NCBI RefSeq assembly: GCF_012726175.1
Contig: NZ_JAASAD010000002.1
Span: forward strand, 455,559-519,558
Reading direction: 5' to 3'
Origin: Micromonospora sp. HNM0581
GTDB lineage: Bacteria > Actinomycetota > Actinomycetes > Mycobacteriales > Micromonosporaceae
DNA: 64,000 nt
The translations under genes were made by a program, and so were the position numbers. Below the pieces are notes generated by a model. The model was not told the origin of the DNA. It ran no database searches and worked only from the letters and a program-made list of their open reading frames with translations. Below, one piece after another: positions 31,356 to 37,946 of this stretch (the first letter of the stretch is position 1; each line of letters opens with the position of its first letter).

Positions 31356-31747
31356 GTGAGTCGAGCCAGAGGCCGACGCCGGAGCCGAGGCAGGGCCACC
31401 CGATCCGGACCGAGGAGCTGGTCCGCCGCGACCAGGTGCTGCTGTTCGGGACGGTCGTCGAGATCGCCGACGTGCAGAACGTGCGGGACTTCCCGACGAC
31501 CGTCAACCTGGTGATCCGGCCGGTCGGCGGTGGGCAGCCGAGGGAAACCCTCGTGCCCCGCGGCATGCTGCTGATGGGCCTGCGTATCACCCGGACGCTC
31601 CAGCTGCGCTGCGCCGGCTGCCCGTCGACGACGCCGGTCCGTGTCGACGTGGCGGTGGGCGTGAACGAGCAGCCGCTGTGCGTGGGCTGCCGGGCGCGTG
31701 CCGTCAAGCCGGTCGGCCCGTGGCTGACGCCGACGGGGAGGCGCTGA
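31352..31747 (+). CDS. Small phage protein with Cys pairs
   Basis: This 131-residue protein has a beta-rich core (DQVLLFGTVVEIADVQNVRD, then TVNLVIRPVGGGQPRETLVP) and two Cys pairs (LRCAGCPSTTP and LCVGCRARAV) with zinc-ribbon spacing. It is coupled by an ATGA overlap to the preceding gene and by TGATG to the next. No family is recognised. Confidence 0.6.
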   Translation: MSESSQRPTPEPRQGHPIRTEELVRRDQVLLFGTVVEIADVQNVRDFPTTVNLVIRPVGGGQPRETLVPRGMLLMGLRITRTLQLRCAGCPSTTPVRVDVAVGVNEQPLCVGCRARAVKPVGPWLTPTGRR

Positions 31748-32034
31748 TGGACAACGTGCTCAAGGCGTTGATGGCCGACAGCGAGGAAGAGCGGGAGAAG
31801 TACCTCGACCGGGAGACGCTGCTGTACGCGGTGCAGCGGCAGATCACGTGCGAGCGGACCGGCCAGGTCCTCGACGTCGACTCGGCGGTGATGGTCACCT
31901 GGGTCAAGGGTGAGCAGCGCGTCGCCACGGTGTTGACAGGCGGCGCCTGGGACGAGGTGGCCGAGCAGGTGCGCGCCAAGGTGGCCGAGTTGGGCGCGAC
32001 GCTGGAGGTGATCGACGGCCGCCAGCTGACCTGA
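31747..32034 (+). CDS. Small hypothetical phage protein
   Basis: The 95-residue acidic protein has a helical start (LKALMADSEEEREKYLDRET) and a closing beta-alpha unit (AWDEVAEQVRAKVAELGATL). It is the last gene of the coupled run 30,325-32,034, before a hairpin. The function is unknown. Confidence 0.6.
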   Translation: MDNVLKALMADSEEEREKYLDRETLLYAVQRQITCERTGQVLDVDSAVMVTWVKGEQRVATVLTGGAWDEVAEQVRAKVAELGATLEVIDGRQLT

Positions 32035-32070
32035 CGGCCCGGCTGGCACTGTGCCAGCAGGTCTAGGATC

Positions 32071-32099
32071 GGGGCCGCGCCCAGCCAGGGTGCGGCCCC
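32071..32099 (+). terminator. Terminator after 31747 gene
   Basis: GGGGCCGC (32071-32078) pairs with GCGGCCCC (32092-32099), and a TTCACTGTGGAGG leader follows directly. Confidence 0.65.
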
Positions 32100-32120
32100 G
32101 TTCACTGTGGAGGGACCAAC

Positions 32121-32501
32121 ATGGAGGCGTTGGCACGATTCGAGAGCCATGTCGCGGGACGTAACGCGCGGGTCGCGATCTGGCCCGACCGGATCGAGTG
32201 GAGCCAGCCCGGACGCACGATGGTGGCTGACGTGCTGCTGGTGATCCTCGCCATCTACACGGTGGCGCTGTCGCTGCTGGTGCCGGCGGCGCGGCCCCGG
32301 TTCAAGGAACGCGGCCGGCAGATGCTCGCCATGCGGGCCGTGCAGTCGGTGGCGGCGCAGCGCGATGGCCTGCACACGGCGGTGGCGGTGGTGGCCGGCG
32401 CGACGACCATCGCGTTCCGGGTGCCGCACGACGACGCCCCGCGGATTGAGGCACTGCTCCGCGACCTGGTGCTCGGCACCCACCCGGCCGTGCGGCAGTA
32501 A
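32121..32501 (+). CDS. Membrane-anchored protein with PH-like N-terminal segment
   Basis: The 126-residue protein begins EALARFESHVAGRNARVAIW, then a PDRIEWSQPGR strand. Comparable segments occur in small actinobacterial and phage membrane proteins. A single strong membrane helix follows (MVADVLLVILAIYTVALSLL), then a basic region and a C-terminal beta-alpha unit. It might act at the host membrane, for example in superinfection immunity, but that is conjecture. Confidence 0.6.
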   Translation: MEALARFESHVAGRNARVAIWPDRIEWSQPGRTMVADVLLVILAIYTVALSLLVPAARPRFKERGRQMLAMRAVQSVAAQRDGLHTAVAVVAGATTIAFRVPHDDAPRIEALLRDLVLGTHPAVRQ

Positions 32502-32520
32502 CCGCCGCAGGCGACGCCGA

Positions 32521-32559
32521 GAGAGGGCGCTGTGTCCCACCCGGGGCCAGCGCCCTCTC
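32521..32559 (+). terminator. Strong 12-bp hairpin before tail tube leader
   Basis: GAGAGGGCGCTG (32521-32532) pairs perfectly with 32548-32559. It isolates the accessory region from the tail genes. Confidence 0.8.
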
Positions 32560-32583
32560 GGCTACGCTGGCGGGGTATTCGCC

Positions 32584-32599
32584 GCTGGCTGCGGGCCGG
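32584..32599 (+). promoter_or_regulatory. Leader element GCTGGCTGCGGGCCGG before tail tube gene
   Basis: It is identical to 23741-23756 before the capsid gene. It lies between a strong terminator and the tail tube start, so a promoter is expected at or next to it. Confidence 0.55.
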
Positions 32600-32629
32600 G
32601 CATGGGACTCTCCTGGTGAGGATGTGCCG

Positions 32630-33565
32630 ATGTCCGCGGTGTGCGACACCCCCGTGAAGGGGAAGATGCTCCGGGCCACGAAGCTCGGGGCGTGCGGTGA
32701 CCCGATCTTGGGTGCCGGAGGCTGGCCGGTTCACGTCACGTCGAAGGGCTTCATCTCGGTGGAGTACGCCGCTGAGGTCGACGACGGCGAGGAGATCGAC
32801 CAGAAGGACGCCAACGGCGACCGGCTGGTGTACGAGCCGGCGCGGCGGCGGATCAAGCTGTACAACGTGACCGTCACCTGCGGGCGGGTCGACCCGGAGC
32901 TGTACACGCTGTTCACCGGGCAACCGGTGGTGCTCGACGAGGACGGCAACGCCACCGGCATGCGGATCACCAGCCGGCTGACCCTCGACGCGGCGGTGGC
33001 GCTGGAGGTGTGGTCGGGCACCCAGCTCAAGCGGTGCGGCACGATGGCCCGGCCCCGGTTCGGGTACTTCCTGCTGCCGCAGATCATCGACGGGATGATC
33101 GGGGATTTCACGATCGAAAACGGGGCGGCCAGCTTCACGCTGACCGGTAAGGCGATCGAGAACCCGGAGTGGGCTGTCGGTCCGTACGACGTGTACCTGC
33201 GGACGACCGGCGTGGCGCCGCTGGCCGACCCGATGGGCGACGACGACCTGCTGCACCTCGACTGGACGCTGCTGCCGCCGCCGGCACCGACGTGCGGGCT
33301 GACCCCGCGGCCGCCGGACGGCACCGTGGCCGCCGGCGACGGCGACGAGACGAACATGACCGCCGAGTTCACCGCGACGTACGTGCCGGCGGCACCCGGC
33401 GACGAGTACGCGGTGGACTGGGGTGACGGCACCTCGTCGGCGGGGCCGGCCGAGGCGGCCTCGGTGAGCCACCAGTACGCGAACCCGGGCACGTACCTGG
33501 TGACGGTGACGCAGACGAGGTCGGGAGCGCAGCGGTTCCTGTCGTTCGTCGCCCCGGCCTCCTGA
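32630..33565 (+). CDS. Major tail tube protein with C-terminal PKD/Ig-like domain
   Basis: This 311-residue protein has the tail tube character in residues about 1-215 (SKGFISVEYAAEVDDGEEI, LTGKAIENPEWAVGPYDVYL). The C-terminal domain (TAEFTATYVPAAPGDEYAVD, WGDGTSSAGPAEAASVSHQY, NPGTYLVTVTQTR) has the DWGDG and H.Y..PGTY motifs of a PKD domain, which would decorate the tail surface. ATG 32630 is preferred to GTG 32624 because GAGG is nine bases upstream of it. Confidence 0.8.
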   Translation: MSAVCDTPVKGKMLRATKLGACGDPILGAGGWPVHVTSKGFISVEYAAEVDDGEEIDQKDANGDRLVYEPARRRIKLYNVTVTCGRVDPELYTLFTGQPVVLDEDGNATGMRITSRLTLDAAVALEVWSGTQLKRCGTMARPRFGYFLLPQIIDGMIGDFTIENGAASFTLTGKAIENPEWAVGPYDVYLRTTGVAPLADPMGDDDLLHLDWTLLPPPAPTCGLTPRPPDGTVAAGDGDETNMTAEFTATYVPAAPGDEYAVDWGDGTSSAGPAEAASVSHQYANPGTYLVTVTQTRSGAQRFLSFVAPAS

Positions 33566-33572
33566 GGCTGCG

Positions 33573-34355
33573 GTGACGCAGCCGGCGCGGTCCGCCCCGT
33601 GCGACTGGCCCCTGAACATGGCCTACTGCAAGGGCTGGGACACTACGGACCAAGCGGTCCGCGAGGCGGCCACGGACCTGGCGACGGAGGTCCTGTGGGC
33701 GCTGTCGGGCCGCCGGTACGGGCTGTGCCCGTCGACGGTGCGGCCGTGCCGGCGCGGCACCTACGATGCGTGGCTGCGGCGGGAGCCGTGGCTGACCCTG
33801 CCGTACGGCAGCCTCGCGGTGGCGTGGTGCGGCTGCGTCGGGTTCGACACCTGCGATTGTGTGCCGAAGGCGGCCGAGGTGTCGCTGGTCGGCCCGGTCC
33901 ACGACGTCACCGAGGTGGTCGTGGACGGTGAGGTGGTGCCCGCCGAGGCGTACGTGGTGCAGGACCGGCGGTGGCTGGTGCGGGTCGACGGTGAGGGCTG
34001 GCCGTGGACGCAGGACCTGACCGTCGGCGACGACCAGCCGGGCGCGTGGGCGGTCACGTACCGGCGTGGTGTGCCGGTGCCGCCCGGTGGGCGGATCGCG
34101 GCCGGGCAGTACGCCTGCGAGGTGGCGAAAGCGTTGACGAACGACAGCACCTGCCGGCTGCCGAGGCGGGTGCAGTCGGTGGTGCGGCAAGGCGTGCAGG
34201 CCACGTTCGCGGACCCGTCGCAGCTGGTGAAGGACGGCATGACCGGGCTGCCGGAGGTCGACCAGTGGCTGCGGATCGTGAACCCGCACCGGCTGCCCCG
34301 CGATTCGGTGGTGTGGTCACCGGACCTGGACCGGGGCAGGAGGCGAACGTCGTGA
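33573..34355 (+). CDS. Head-tail connector protein (adaptor)
   Basis: The 260-residue protein has an N-terminal helical part (AVREAATDLATEVLWALSGR) typical of actinophage head-tail adaptors, several Cys (CPSTVRPC and WCGCVGFDTCDC) and a beta-rich middle. It starts eight bases after the tail tube stop. It probably forms a ring in the neck. Identity rests on synteny and overall character. Confidence 0.65.
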   Translation: MTQPARSAPCDWPLNMAYCKGWDTTDQAVREAATDLATEVLWALSGRRYGLCPSTVRPCRRGTYDAWLRREPWLTLPYGSLAVAWCGCVGFDTCDCVPKAAEVSLVGPVHDVTEVVVDGEVVPAEAYVVQDRRWLVRVDGEGWPWTQDLTVGDDQPGAWAVTYRRGVPVPPGGRIAAGQYACEVAKALTNDSTCRLPRRVQSVVRQGVQATFADPSQLVKDGMTGLPEVDQWLRIVNPHRLPRDSVVWSPDLDRGRRRTS

Positions 34356-34903
34356 CGCAGCCAGCGCTGACCGTCGCCGACGAGGTGGCGTGGCCTGTCG
34401 CGGTGAAGCTGCGCGAGCTGGTCGGCGACGCGCTTGTCGACGCGCTCGGCGGCGCACCGGCGGTGTGCGCGGTGGTGCCGGGCCGGGACGTGGCCATCGA
34501 CTCGTGCTGCGACGGCCAGGCGTGGGTGCGGATCGTGCGCACCTACCCGGTGCTGCCCGGCGAGTTCCCCGGCGGACGGGGCACGCCCCTCGACGACGGC
34601 GCGGACCCGGGCGCGTTCTGGGCGGTGGAGCTGGGCGCGGGCACCGCCCGGTGCGCGCCGACCATCGACGACGCCGGGAACCCGCCGACCGCTGTCGAGC
34701 TGGAACGGTCGGCGGCGGAGCTGGCCGACGACGCGGGCCGAATCCGCCGGGCGGTGCTGTGCGAGCTCCAGAACGTTGAGCGGGTCGAGTCGGTGTGGAT
34801 CGGTGAGCAGTCCAGCGTCGGCCCGTCCGGCGGCTGCGTCGGCCAGGAGGTGCTGGTCGCGGTGATGACGAACATCTGCGTGTGCGTCGACGAGGAGGCG
34901 TAG
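34352..34903 (+). CDS. Neck/head-tail joining protein
   Basis: The 183-residue product starts at a GTG that overlaps the preceding stop (GTGA). It has a helical N-terminus (VAVKLRELVGDALVDALGGA), a Cys pair (DSCCDGQAWVRIVRTYP) and a C-terminal QEVLVAVMTNICVCVDEEA. Position between the adaptor and gp10-like proteins indicates a neck component. Confidence 0.6.
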   Translation: MTQPALTVADEVAWPVAVKLRELVGDALVDALGGAPAVCAVVPGRDVAIDSCCDGQAWVRIVRTYPVLPGEFPGGRGTPLDDGADPGAFWAVELGAGTARCAPTIDDAGNPPTAVELERSAAELADDAGRIRRAVLCELQNVERVESVWIGEQSSVGPSGGCVGQEVLVAVMTNICVCVDEEA

Positions 34904-34905
34904 CG

Positions 34906-35175
34906 ATGCGGGACGGGCAGCGGGTGACGGTGCGGGCGTTGACGGCGATGCCTGGCGTCGCCGACGGGCAGGTGCGCCACGGAGTGCACTGGACGCCGAA
35001 GCTGGCGAAGCTGGTCCACGCCGGCCGCTACGAGGTCGTCGACGACGGTGAGCCACCGGCGGCGGCACCGCCCGCCGTGGTGGAGGAGGTGCCGCCGGGC
35101 CTGCCGGCCGGTGACGTCGACGCGGCGCCGGCCGGCGACGAGCCGCCGCCGGCGAGACGGTCACGGCGGCGCTGA
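34906..35175 (+). CDS. Small neck-module protein with Pro/Ala-rich tail
   Basis: An 89-residue protein with a short globular start (GQRVTVRALTAMPGVADGQV, then LAKLVHAGRYEVVDDG) and a disordered Pro/Ala/Glu tail ending in ARRSRRR. It resembles small head proteins found after connectors in actinophages. Its stop overlaps the next ATG (TGATG). Confidence 0.55.
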   Translation: MRDGQRVTVRALTAMPGVADGQVRHGVHWTPKLAKLVHAGRYEVVDDGEPPAAAPPAVVEEVPPGLPAGDVDAAPAGDEPPPARRSRRR

Positions 35176-35606
35176 TGGCGGTGCGGACTGACGTGCGGAT
35201 CGACCTGAACGCGGGCGAGATCCGGCGGCTGCTGTACGGGCCGGTCGGTCCGGTGGTGCGGTTCATCCGCAGCGTGGCGAGGCGGGTGCGGACCCGGGCG
35301 GTGCTGACCTGCCCGGTGGACACCGGCCGGTTGCGGACGGCGCACCGCGAGGAGGTCGGGGTGCGGGCCGGCCGGGTCTACGGGTTCGTCGAGAACACGG
35401 CCGAGTACGCGGCGGCCGTGCACGACGGCACCGCGGCGCATGTGATCCGGCCCCGGCGGCCGGGTGGGGTGCTGCGGTTTGAGGCGGGCGGCCAGGTGGT
35501 GTTCACCAGCCTGGTGAACCACCCGGGCACCAAGGCGCAGCCGTGGCTGCGGGAGGCGATGGAAGACGTGGCGCGCCAGGAGGGGTTCCGGCTCGTCCGC
35601 AGATAG
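35175..35606 (+). CDS. HK97 gp10-like tail completion protein
   Basis: This 143-residue protein has the gp10 pattern: VLTCPVDTGRLRTAHREEVG (the PVDTGRLR motif), YGFVENTAEYAAAVHDGTA (EY..YVE/H-G type), and HPGTKAQPWLREAMEDVA (the HPG..aqPFL motif). These proteins complete the top of the tail or the neck. Confidence 0.85.
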   Translation: MAVRTDVRIDLNAGEIRRLLYGPVGPVVRFIRSVARRVRTRAVLTCPVDTGRLRTAHREEVGVRAGRVYGFVENTAEYAAAVHDGTAAHVIRPRRPGGVLRFEAGGQVVFTSLVNHPGTKAQPWLREAMEDVARQEGFRLVRR

Positions 35607-35616
35607 GGAGGACACG

Positions 35617-35967
35617 ATGAGGGAGTTCACGACCAGCGCCAAGACGGCGCAGGCCACCAGCGACGGCAAGAAGCTACCGGACGTCCCATTCAAGCTGGAC
35701 GACGTGGAGATGACCTGCCGGGCGCCGAAGGACGCCCAGCTGGCGTACCTGATGGCGGCGGCGTCGTCAAGCCGCACCGAGGCCGATCAAGTGGCGGCGG
35801 TACTCGACTTCTTCGAGCAGACCCTCGACCCGGCCAGCCTGGCGGTGTTCCGGCGGCGACTGCTGAACACGACGGACACCTTCGACTTCGCCGACGCCAT
35901 GGCGATTTTCGAGTACATGTGTGAGGAGTGGTCCGGCCGCCCTACTGGGTCGGGCAGCGACTCCTGA
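35617..35967 (+). CDS. Tail assembly chaperone, short form
   Basis: The 116-residue acidic protein (KLPDVPFKLDDVEMTCRAPK, then FFEQTLDPASLAVFRRRLL) is followed by an overlapping downstream frame that has no ribosome-binding site of its own. That is the usual arrangement of gpG/gpGT-type chaperones before the tape measure gene. It guides tape measure folding during tail assembly. Confidence 0.75.
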   Translation: MREFTTSAKTAQATSDGKKLPDVPFKLDDVEMTCRAPKDAQLAYLMAAASSSRTEADQVAAVLDFFEQTLDPASLAVFRRRLLNTTDTFDFADAMAIFEYMCEEWSGRPTGSGSDS

Positions 35968-36242
35968 CCCTGGCGGTCAAACGCTGGCCCGAGTTCCACG
36001 GCACAATGCTGCTGCGCACCGGCCGGGAGCCTCTGGACCTGCCGCTGCCGTCGCTGCTGGACGTCATCTACGCCTGGTGGGTCGACGGCGGCACCGAGAA
36101 GGACATCGCGAAGTTCCGGCAGGCGATGGAGACGCCGCCGGCCGGTGAGGAGCTGGACGACCGGCCGGAGTGGTCGGACGAGGAGACCGACGAGTCGTTC
36201 GCGCGGGCGTTGGGCGGGATGCGGCGGTCGGTAGGCGGATAG
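35928..36242 (+). CDS. Tail assembly chaperone, frameshift extension
   Basis: This frame (GQRLLTLAVKRWPEFHGTML onward) lies -1 relative to the short chaperone and overlaps it. In the -1 frame a TGA at 35922-35924 blocks earlier entry and the zero-frame stop is at 35965-35967, so slippage must occur in 35,925-35,964. No canonical X-XXY-YYZ heptamer is present there; the GAGGAG and GGCCGCCC runs are the best candidates. The product would be a fused long chaperone. Confidence 0.65.
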   Translation: MVRPPYWVGQRLLTLAVKRWPEFHGTMLLRTGREPLDLPLPSLLDVIYAWWVDGGTEKDIAKFRQAMETPPAGEELDDRPEWSDEETDESFARALGGMRRSVGG

Positions 36243-36244
36243 CG

Positions 36245-36275
36245 GCGAGGGCGACCCCGGTGGGGTCGCCCTCGC
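36245..36275. terminator. Bidirectional terminator between chaperone and lysis genes
   Basis: GCGAGGGCGACCCC (36245-36258) pairs perfectly with 36262-36275 around a 3-base loop. The chaperone (plus) and holin-like gene (minus) converge on it. Confidence 0.85.
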
Positions 36276-36288
36276 TGTGTCGGCGCGG

Positions 36289-36603
36289 TCAGTGGACGTC
36301 GTCGTTCCGGAACGTGGTGCGCGGCGGAAGGGCCTGCCGGTCGGCTTCTTCGGGCAGCTCCTTGCCGGCCGGGGCGCTGGCCAGCCACGGCAGGAACCGT
36401 TGGAGGAACGCTTCGACGCCGGGCAGCGCGAGCACGCGGGTCACCGCGGCGGCGACGCCGAGGACCTGCGCGACGGCCGGCACGTCGTCGACGCCTCCGG
36501 CGACGGCGATGGTCGGCAGCAGCGACAGCAGCGCGACGGTGACGGCGAAGATGGTGCGGACGGTGGCCCGCCACGGGTGACGGGTTTGGGTGGGAGCGGT
36601 CAT
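36289..36603 (-). CDS. Holin-like membrane protein
   Basis: This 104-residue protein has a charged start, a first membrane helix (TIFAVTVALLSLLPTIAVAG), a second hydrophobic stretch (AQVLGVAAAVTRVLALPGVE) and a polar C-terminus, matching actinophage holins. It is in the reverse-strand lysis cassette with the amidase and overlaps the stop of its upstream neighbour by four bases. It would permeabilise the membrane at lysis. Confidence 0.7.
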   Translation of the reverse strand: MTAPTQTRHPWRATVRTIFAVTVALLSLLPTIAVAGGVDDVPAVAQVLGVAAAVTRVLALPGVEAFLQRFLPWLASAPAGKELPEEADRQALPPRTTFRNDDVH

Positions 36604-36989
36604 GGTTGCCCTCCAAGAGATATGACCTTGGCTTTGAGCTGGGCGTTCTCGACCAGAAGGCGGTCACGCTCAGCGGAGACGTCTTTGCGGGTGCGCAGCT
36701 CGGCGCGCAGGTGGGCGACCTCGCTCTTCGTGCGGGCCAGCTCCTCGCGGAGCTGGGCGATGGTCAGGTTCAGGGTCGCCATCTGCGTCTCGGCGAGCTG
36801 GAGCTTCGTTTCGGCTCCGGCCAGCTGTGCGTCCATGCGGACCAGCAGACGCTCCGCCATCTGGGTCGACTGGTCGGCCAGCGAGATGCGCTCCTTGCGC
36901 CGGCCGACCAGCCACGTCACCAGACGGTCGATGACGACTCCCGCGATCGACCCGCCGCCGAGCAGCGCGAGGATCACCTCGGGTGCCAT
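36600..36989 (-). CDS. Membrane-anchored coiled-coil protein of lysis cassette
   Basis: The 129-residue product has one N-terminal membrane helix (APEVILALLGGGSIAGVVID) followed by a long coiled coil (LQLAETQMATLNLTIAQLRE onward). Such proteins sit beside endolysins in several actinophages and may be a second holin or regulator. It lies ten bases after the amidase gene and overlaps the holin-like gene. Confidence 0.65.
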   Translation of the reverse strand: MAPEVILALLGGGSIAGVVIDRLVTWLVGRRKERISLADQSTQMAERLLVRMDAQLAGAETKLQLAETQMATLNLTIAQLREELARTKSEVAHLRAELRTRKDVSAERDRLLVENAQLKAKVISLGGQP

Positions 36990-36999
36990 GGGCGGCCGA

Positions 37000-37851
37000 T
37001 CAGGTGACCGGGTTGTTGAAGGCGGCCGTCCACGTGTTGACGCCGATCAGCGCGTCCTGGCGGAGACGCTGGTCAGCCTGGAACGCCAACGCCAACGCCC
37101 GGTACTCGGGGCCGTAGATGCCGTCGTTGCCGTGCTGGCTGAGCCAGCGGCGGCCCTTGCCGACGTTCCAGCCGCGCCGGCCGAGCTGGGTGGCCCATTC
37201 TTTGAGCCAGGCCCGGTCGGTGCGGCCGCGGAAGTAGCGTTCGTACAGGCCGGACACCGAGTAGTCGGGGCCGGAGGCGGGCCCGAAGTACCAGCCGGCG
37301 GGCAGCGGGAACGGGAGCGGCGTGCCGGGGGCGGGCTTGCTGCCGGCGGGCGGCTTGGGGGCCGGTGCCGGCTCCCCGATGATGGGCAGGCCGGCCTTGA
37401 GCCACGAGTAGATCTCGTTGCCGGGGCAGGCGGTCGCACCGCGGTCCCGGTGGCCGAGGAGCGTCAGCTTGCTGCCCTTGCGCCGGTTGGCTTCCTCGTA
37501 GAGCCACTTGAAGGAGCGGCGGGCGGCGTCGGAGACGTCCTGCACATCGGGCTTGTCGGCGCCGATGATGCAGACACCGATCGCCGGGGTGTTGTGGCCG
37601 GCGCAGTGTGCGCCGATGGTCAACCAGCCTCTGCCCTCGAAGATGGCGCCGCTGGTCGACGAGATGAGGAAGTTGTAGCCGATGTCCGCCCAACCCCGTT
37701 CCCGCATGTGGAAGTCCTGGATCTGACGGGGGGTTTGGCTGGCGCTGGCCGCCGAGTAGTGGCCCATGAAGACGGTCCGCTTCGACCAGGTGGTGACGTC
37801 GCGCCCTTCGGGCGGTCGGGCGCCCCATTCGGCGCGGCTGATGATGTCCAC
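37000..37851 (-). CDS. Endolysin: amidase_2/PGRP N-acetylmuramoyl-L-alanine amidase
   Basis: This 283-residue enzyme opens IISRAEWGARPPEG, the classic PGRP/amidase_2 start. It has zinc ligand candidates in VFMGHYSA and LTLLGHRDRGATACPGNEIY, and YNFLISSTSGAIFEGRG in between. After a Pro/Lys linker the C-terminal part (LKEWATQLGRRGWNVGKGRR, then DGIYGPEYRALALAFQAD) is a peptidoglycan-binding-like domain. It cleaves the MurNAc-L-Ala bond to release virions. It is divergent from the tape measure gene. Confidence 0.9.
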   Translation of the reverse strand: MDIISRAEWGARPPEGRDVTTWSKRTVFMGHYSAASASQTPRQIQDFHMRERGWADIGYNFLISSTSGAIFEGRGWLTIGAHCAGHNTPAIGVCIIGADKPDVQDVSDAARRSFKWLYEEANRRKGSKLTLLGHRDRGATACPGNEIYSWLKAGLPIIGEPAPAPKPPAGSKPAPGTPLPFPLPAGWYFGPASGPDYSVSGLYERYFRGRTDRAWLKEWATQLGRRGWNVGKGRRWLSQHGNDGIYGPEYRALALAFQADQRLRQDALIGVNTWTAAFNNPVT

Positions 37852-37902
37852 TGTTTACCCTCCCGGCAGCGTCGATTGGCCGTCGGGGGACGGTAGGTCC
37901 GA

Positions 37903-37937
37903 CTATACGGCCGCAATGCCTCATCGCGGCCGTATAG
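37903..37937. promoter_or_regulatory. Perfect inverted pair of TACGGCCGCA operators in divergent region
   Basis: CTATACGGCCGC (37903-37914) and GCGGCCGTATAG (37926-37937) are exact inverted repeats with 11 bases between. The site lies between the divergent endolysin and tape measure genes and could repress both lysis and tail genes. Confidence 0.75.
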
Positions 37938-37946
37938 CCTGGGAGT

